Positions 58,740 through 64,000 of a stretch of 64,000 nucleotides of DNA are shown piece by piece. Numbering within the stretch: position 1 is the first letter of the stretch; each line of letters begins with the position of its first letter. The stretch comes from Spisula solida. Its lineage: Eukaryota > Mollusca > Bivalvia > Venerida > Mactridae. The notes under the pieces were generated by a model that saw only the letters and a list, made by a program, of their open reading frames with translations, was not told the DNA's origin and ran no database searches. The translations under genes were made by a program, and so were the position numbers. The stretch is from assembly GCA_947247005.1 (NCBI GenBank), contig OX365955.1:36187822-36251821 (forward strand). The letters are read 5' to 3'.

Positions 58740-61700
58740 AACTTTGACTCTTGAGCTTAAAAACGTGCACTTAGTACACATCTGAGAGCTAAAATGCAGT
58801 TTGAAGAGTATAATGAAAGCCCTGTGAATTGTCCTGCTATAAGTGATTAGATCTATCATTGTTTATTGGAATTATTGTATCATGGGGCCTTCTGAAAAAG
58901 TCTAAACACCAGCTCTGCTCATATAGCAAAAAAGAGAGAACTTATTATAACAGCCACCGTGTACATTTGAATATAATTACAAGTTGTGCATTTTATAAAG
59001 AGAGATCACTTCATAGGAGACTGTTTCATTCAATGACAAAGAGCTGAAATTGATTTTTTTGTTTTTGTTGAAATTAAAACTAGGGAATAAAGCTGAAAAT
59101 TTATATATTGAAAATTAGCTTAAGTATTCCTGACTTGTATTGTAATTTGTTTTTATCTTCAATCAAGTTTAGTAGGACTCGTATCTGAATAAGAACACTT
59201 ATTTTTTATACTTAAGTGTTTTATCTGTAAACACGCCATTAATGAAATCACGATGATGATTGTACATTTGAGTAAATCTTTTTTTAAACTAACATAGAAA
59301 CGATGTCAATTTCTATATTGAATAAAAACCCAGTCAGTTGGTAAAGCACTTTAATAATGTTAAAACCTAAATCGAAGGTTTGAATCTTTACTTCGTAATA
59401 AATTTCAAGTAGGTATGCTGTCCCGGTTCCTAAATCATATACGAATGTTGTCAATTGTTAAATGTAAATAATCTTAAAGTTGGGTGGGTAGAGTGTTCGA
59501 TAACATGAGTTCGATTGTCGGGTTCTGAAGGTTGTGTCATTACTCTTCTTTGGTATCAGCAATGGCCCTGTCACACGGGGGTGAACTTGTCAGTTGTCTG
59601 TGTAAGCCTCGCACGGTTTGTTAATTGACTCTAATTGACTGTTTTCGTTAGGCCAACTGGTAACTAGTATATTCTTATATGATTTCCTCCGGAACGAGTG
59701 TTGGGGCGAAGATAATTGAGTTTTCCCATTCGGGTTCATCGGGGCTAAATTATTGTAGAATTGTAGATAATTCATGTATAATTATTCCATCTCAAAAACG
59801 TGACTGAAGCGACAGCTAGGTGACTGACTTAAGTGATGTCTGTAAATTTACATAAATGTTCAGATCAATCATGTTCATTGGTAAACATACGACACAGCTG
59901 TTACATACTAGTGTGTCATTTAATGTTTATATTTGCTAACTTTATATAACTATATGACTGGATGCGTTTTAAATAAATAAATTACAAATGAATTTACACA
60001 ATGAACTAGAAAGCTTTGTATCAGTTTGTGATTGAATTTGCTTAGGTTCTATATAATAATTCACTAACAATCGTGGTTAAGGTACCCCGTGTATGTATAG
60101 CACTCTCACTAATTCATAAGTCATAATGTTTAACTGTCAATTCAATGTATATGCATTTGAATGCTGGCCAAATATACAATAGACGAACAATAAAGTAGTT
60201 TCAACGCAGATCGAAAAAGAAAAATGAGTATTTATAAAAGCTTTATGATTTCCGTTAGCGTTAAACAACGCATGGTATTAAATATGTTTGATGTTTAAAT
60301 GCTACACTTGATCTACTGTTTGTTCTCTTCAAAGAAGGTAGATTCTACTGTAATTGAATATGATCTGGTCATCTGGCAAATACTTTGGTACCAGCAGCAT
60401 GGCAACCTATAGGAAAGTAGTCTAAAGGACATGACCTCCAGACCCGCCACCCTTTCAAGTAAATATATATTTATTTCGACAGGGCAATTTGTTTATACAT
60501 GTATTAATATTTAACTACAATATTACAAATAAGGACATTTCACGAAAAACTACCTTGTTCATTAGTTTAAAGTTTCCGTGAAACTGATGCGATTCTTATA
60601 TCATCCAACTAGGATTGGACGTCTTTCGCAAATCGCCACAGTCTTATGAATCTTCATAATTTCTCCTTGAATCAACTAAAATGATACCATTTGTGACAAG
60701 TGTAACAGACTTGCATACAGGTCAGAACCTGTTCAAGCTAGATCTACAGAGTCCTTTCTTACAACGAAATTTTCTTCTGCATCGCAGGTTTTCAGTGTCC
60801 CAGTGTAATAATCTGGTAAGAAGCCCAGGAAGATATTGATATTGGTAGGAACGTGCACGAATAATAATTAGTAATTATACCCCATTAAGAACATTATGTT
60901 TTGCGGGTGTATTATGAACCTTATTATGACACGTCAATCGTCAAATGCATTATGTTGGACGATACACCAAATGCATGAAATTGTAGATCTAAGTTTAGTC
61001 TATACCACAGACCGAATTTCATTACCAAATTGGTGAACATGATTTTCGGTTTGCTTGATATATCAGCAGTCCAAAATCAGTTGATGAATTTGCGGACCAC
61101 TTTGCCAAATGACCTTTTGGTTTAAATTTATAAAATAATGGCACATTTTACAACAACACTTGTATATCAAACTCACAATGAGTTATTATCATCACGAATT
61201 TGTGTGAATTTAACATTCCATTCACTTAATTTTAAACACTTTATTTGATACCTTTCAAGTAGATTCCTACATATAAAAAGCTGTATTGTCGGATCAATGT
61301 GGAAAATTGTTTAATGTATTAAATTCCATGAAAGGGTTTGAATGTACGAGCGTACCAATAAAGTGACCGATTTGTAAGTTCACCTTAAATTAATTCAAAT
61401 ATTGACTTAAGTTAATTTAAGACCTGGTCATTAATACATGTCAGTATCTTTTGAATGCAAAGATTATTTTTGAATAAATACTCTATCAATTATGTATACA
61501 GATAGGAAAACAAACGTCTCTTATATCAACGTGGGTGAGCGGGGTTCATTTAATAAATACTATACAGAAAAAAGTATGGGGAATATATAATACATCATAT
61601 TTGGATTACAGATCGTTAAAAAGAATTTATCATAATTTATATTGTTATTGCACTTTTTCATATTTATTGAACTTTTTTTTTTAATAATTCGAATATATTG

Positions 61701-61983
61701 CTGACTGATTACTCATGTAAAGCTAGCACTGTGAGCGTCTATCGTTACTCAATATCGGGCAGACGACTGGCTATAAAATACATAAAGAGCGCCTCTTTAA
61801 AAGCTTACCGATTTATATATGAACCACACTTGTTGGTAACAACTAGGATTAAAGATTAATATTGTGTTGAATGTTCCACTCGCAGATTAGTCAATGGGTT
61901 TCAACGTTCGGTGTTTAAATATACACAGACGAATGGAGAGTTAATAGAGCTGGAAACGTGATTTAGGTTAATTATTGTTTAAA
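58740..61983. other. No gene seen
   Basis: AT-rich sequence. I looked for a FLYWCH continuation (a Tyr-Trp-x-Cys block) and found none. No arrays or clear inverted-repeat elements. Confidence 0.5.
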
Positions 61984-62015
61984 ATGTCAGAAAACAATAA
62001 AGAAAAAGACATGGA
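61984..62015 (+). CDS. Tentative first coding exon of an unidentified gene
   Basis: ATG followed by ten codons (MSENNKEKDM) and a strong donor GA|GTAAGTATT, then a polypyrimidine-rich intron start. A TATAAAATA sequence lies about 210 bp upstream (61771). No further exon was recognised before the window ends. Confidence 0.22.
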
Positions 62016-64000
62016 GTAAGTATTTTTTTACTATTTTTTTTTTTTTTCATGTAGGATCATCGATGTTTTTTTCCATGCAGACAAGACTGCATTGAACCTA
62101 GTCGATATTAACTGATTTAACAATGTTAAACTACTAAGGCAAAAAGATATTTAAAGATACTCATATCTCTCGTGCCGTAAAAAGCATTCGATAGCTTTAT
62201 CAACTGTAAACAACCTGACAAGTCTTGCAAAAAGGTTACGGATATGTAAATAAATTACGAACATAATTCGAGGAAAATGTTGTCCTCGACGCAAATGACC
62301 GATGTCTAATTTTTTGGGAGTCAATGTATTTGCCAATCAAACCAAATGATGTGAATCGTTGATATTTATTCATGAATTAAATTAACGGTTTTAAAGGACG
62401 TCGGAACATATTTGGATAGGACGCTTAATCGTTGGCCGATTCCTTTGGTCTTTGCTGAGCAGAAGTATTTTTCAGAAGCGAACGAAAGACAATCGAACAC
62501 ATTTTGTTTTGCAATAACTGCTTTGCCCTACTAACCTCTTCCAAATATCGAACGGAAGAGCTTCTAAAAAGGGGCCCAATTGAAGACGTCTCTTGCTTAT
62601 GCATGTCCAACTATCTGTATCACGTCTATATTTCATGTTCGATAATCCAATTTTATTAACACGTTATAACGGTTGCCCAGAAGCTCTCCCGTTTGCCCAA
62701 ACCAACCGGTCAAGTTTTCGACTTGGTACAAATGTACTTGTCGTCAATAATGATTCTGTTAGATTTCGGTAATTCTATACATCGGTCTGATTGACACAGC
62801 AATCAATATATAACATACACTGTTATATCATATACAAAGAAACTATCACATGCCGTGATTTTCTAATCCCCGTTGTCTCATTTCCCGCAAGATTAATTGT
62901 TTTACCCCTTCGTTACATTCGATCCATTCCGTAGCTGTGATACGTATCTCTTGGACCAGTTCCATTGACCACTCATTTAAATAAAATGTTTTTGTTGAAA
63001 AATACAGATTTAGGTCGCCGTTCAAGCATTGCGACTTTTTATCGGTCAATAATTATGTAAAAAATGAATGTCAACACCCTGGGTGGCAAAGTTTACATTG
63101 GACGATTGTTTTAGCGGTGTTTAAAAAGATTTGGTATCAATACCCATTATATTGTAATTCTAGAAACGGGGTTAAATTTGTACACGAAGTAACGCGATAC
63201 TATTAATGAAAGAACACTTCTGTTTTTTACGGATTGAGTAAGATCGACTGGTCATGTGCCAGCACGTACATGCTAACATTTGACTGTACAAATGTAAGCT
63301 TACGTAGCCACTTTGTCTACAATGAACGCAACCCTTTTTATTCAATTCCAACTAAGAAAAATAACTGTTTGTTGCTATTGTCTGTGTTTGTCCATCGTTT
63401 TCTCAGTCTCTGAACCGCTCGCAAACTTATGCACATTCGGTCGTTCGATTAGGAAAAAAGTATAGTATATAAATAACACATAGCTTCGAGGGTGACAGTA
63501 AAAATGTCAGCCTGAGGAAAGTACTGTTACCCAAGGCCGAATTTTATGCAATTTAATTTAGCAGCGCTCACATGTGGAAGAATTTGAAGAAATGATAAGT
63601 AGCCGCCAAAGAGTTCAAAACATAAATAATTTATGGACATCGGGGGAGACTTAAAAAACCCTAAATATTTATAGTCACAAAAAAGTACTGTCAAAAAAGT
63701 ACTATCACCCTGCTGACAGTAAAAAAATGTTCAATTACGTGGTATATTGATCCGCTTGATCGTAATAGTAAGAATACTACCTGTTTGTCTATGGGAAATT
63801 AACATTACGAAAAAAGTGAGGGGTAATAAAATTAAATACTATTTGATAATGGGACAATGTAAAATCATATATCAACTACAAATGGCTAATAGAGCCAGAG
63901 CATGCCATGACATCTCAACAGAGAAATATAATAGGTTCATTCGGCAAAATCGGGTAGTGCTTTTTCGTCCTTTGCCTAGCATAAAGATCGAAGATATCAG
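62016..64000. other. No gene seen; one inverted-repeat pair near the end
   Basis: AT-rich. GGGTGACAGTA at 63490 and TACTATCACCC at 63700 are near complements, and AAAGTACTGT words recur between them, suggesting a small inverted-repeat element of about 220 bp. Confidence 0.4.

Overview
This is eukaryotic DNA, almost certainly from an invertebrate animal and most likely a bivalve mollusc. The evidence is AT-rich sequence, short exons with GT-AG introns, cytosolic sulfotransferase genes in tandem, a PHD-type zinc-finger gene, and very dense repeats: tRNA-derived SINEs, Tc1/mariner elements, many MITE-like inverted-repeat elements and about a dozen minisatellite arrays. The species call is inference. 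No prokaryotic features, CRISPR arrays, rRNA genes or viral genes were seen.

Layout. At the left edge (99-1427, minus strand) are two exons of an ABCG-type transporter that runs off the window. The intron between them carries a 39-bp minisatellite copied from the exon/intron junction. From 1.4 to 10.1 kb there is no gene, only repeats, including several inverted-repeat elements with readable target-site duplications. From 10.1 to 45.3 kb lie three head-to-tail sulfotransferase genes on the plus strand: A (coding 14467-20650), B (25792-30841) and C (40253-45263). Each has six coding exons with identical intron phases and encodes 302, 302 and 303 aa. Each is preceded 2.4-4.1 kb upstream by a related promoter-like block that ends in a splice donor (A 10132-10363, B 22424-22607, C 37685-37858), so the duplicated unit appears to include promoter and 5' non-coding exon. 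Introns and intergenic spaces hold a degenerate Tc1-like element (17742-19323), a mariner-like TA element (31166-32695), a 3.6-kb foldback-like element (33572-37214), SINEs and satellite arrays.

From 45.3 to 50.8 kb there is a TIR element, a 48-bp array and a long alternating purine/pyrimidine decamer microsatellite. From 50840 to 57944 four plus-strand exons encode a PHD-like finger, an acidic low-complexity linker and perhaps the start of a FLYWCH-type domain; the 3' end was not found. From 58 to 64 kb there is a 36-bp array and one speculative short first exon (61984-62015).

The three sulfotransferases should act alone as cytosolic PAPS-dependent enzymes; their substrates cannot be read from sequence. 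The most interesting signals are the conserved upstream block shared by the three paralogues, the Walker-A-derived minisatellite, the foldback element with a possible captured exon, and a cluster of four tRNA-like units in alternating orientation.
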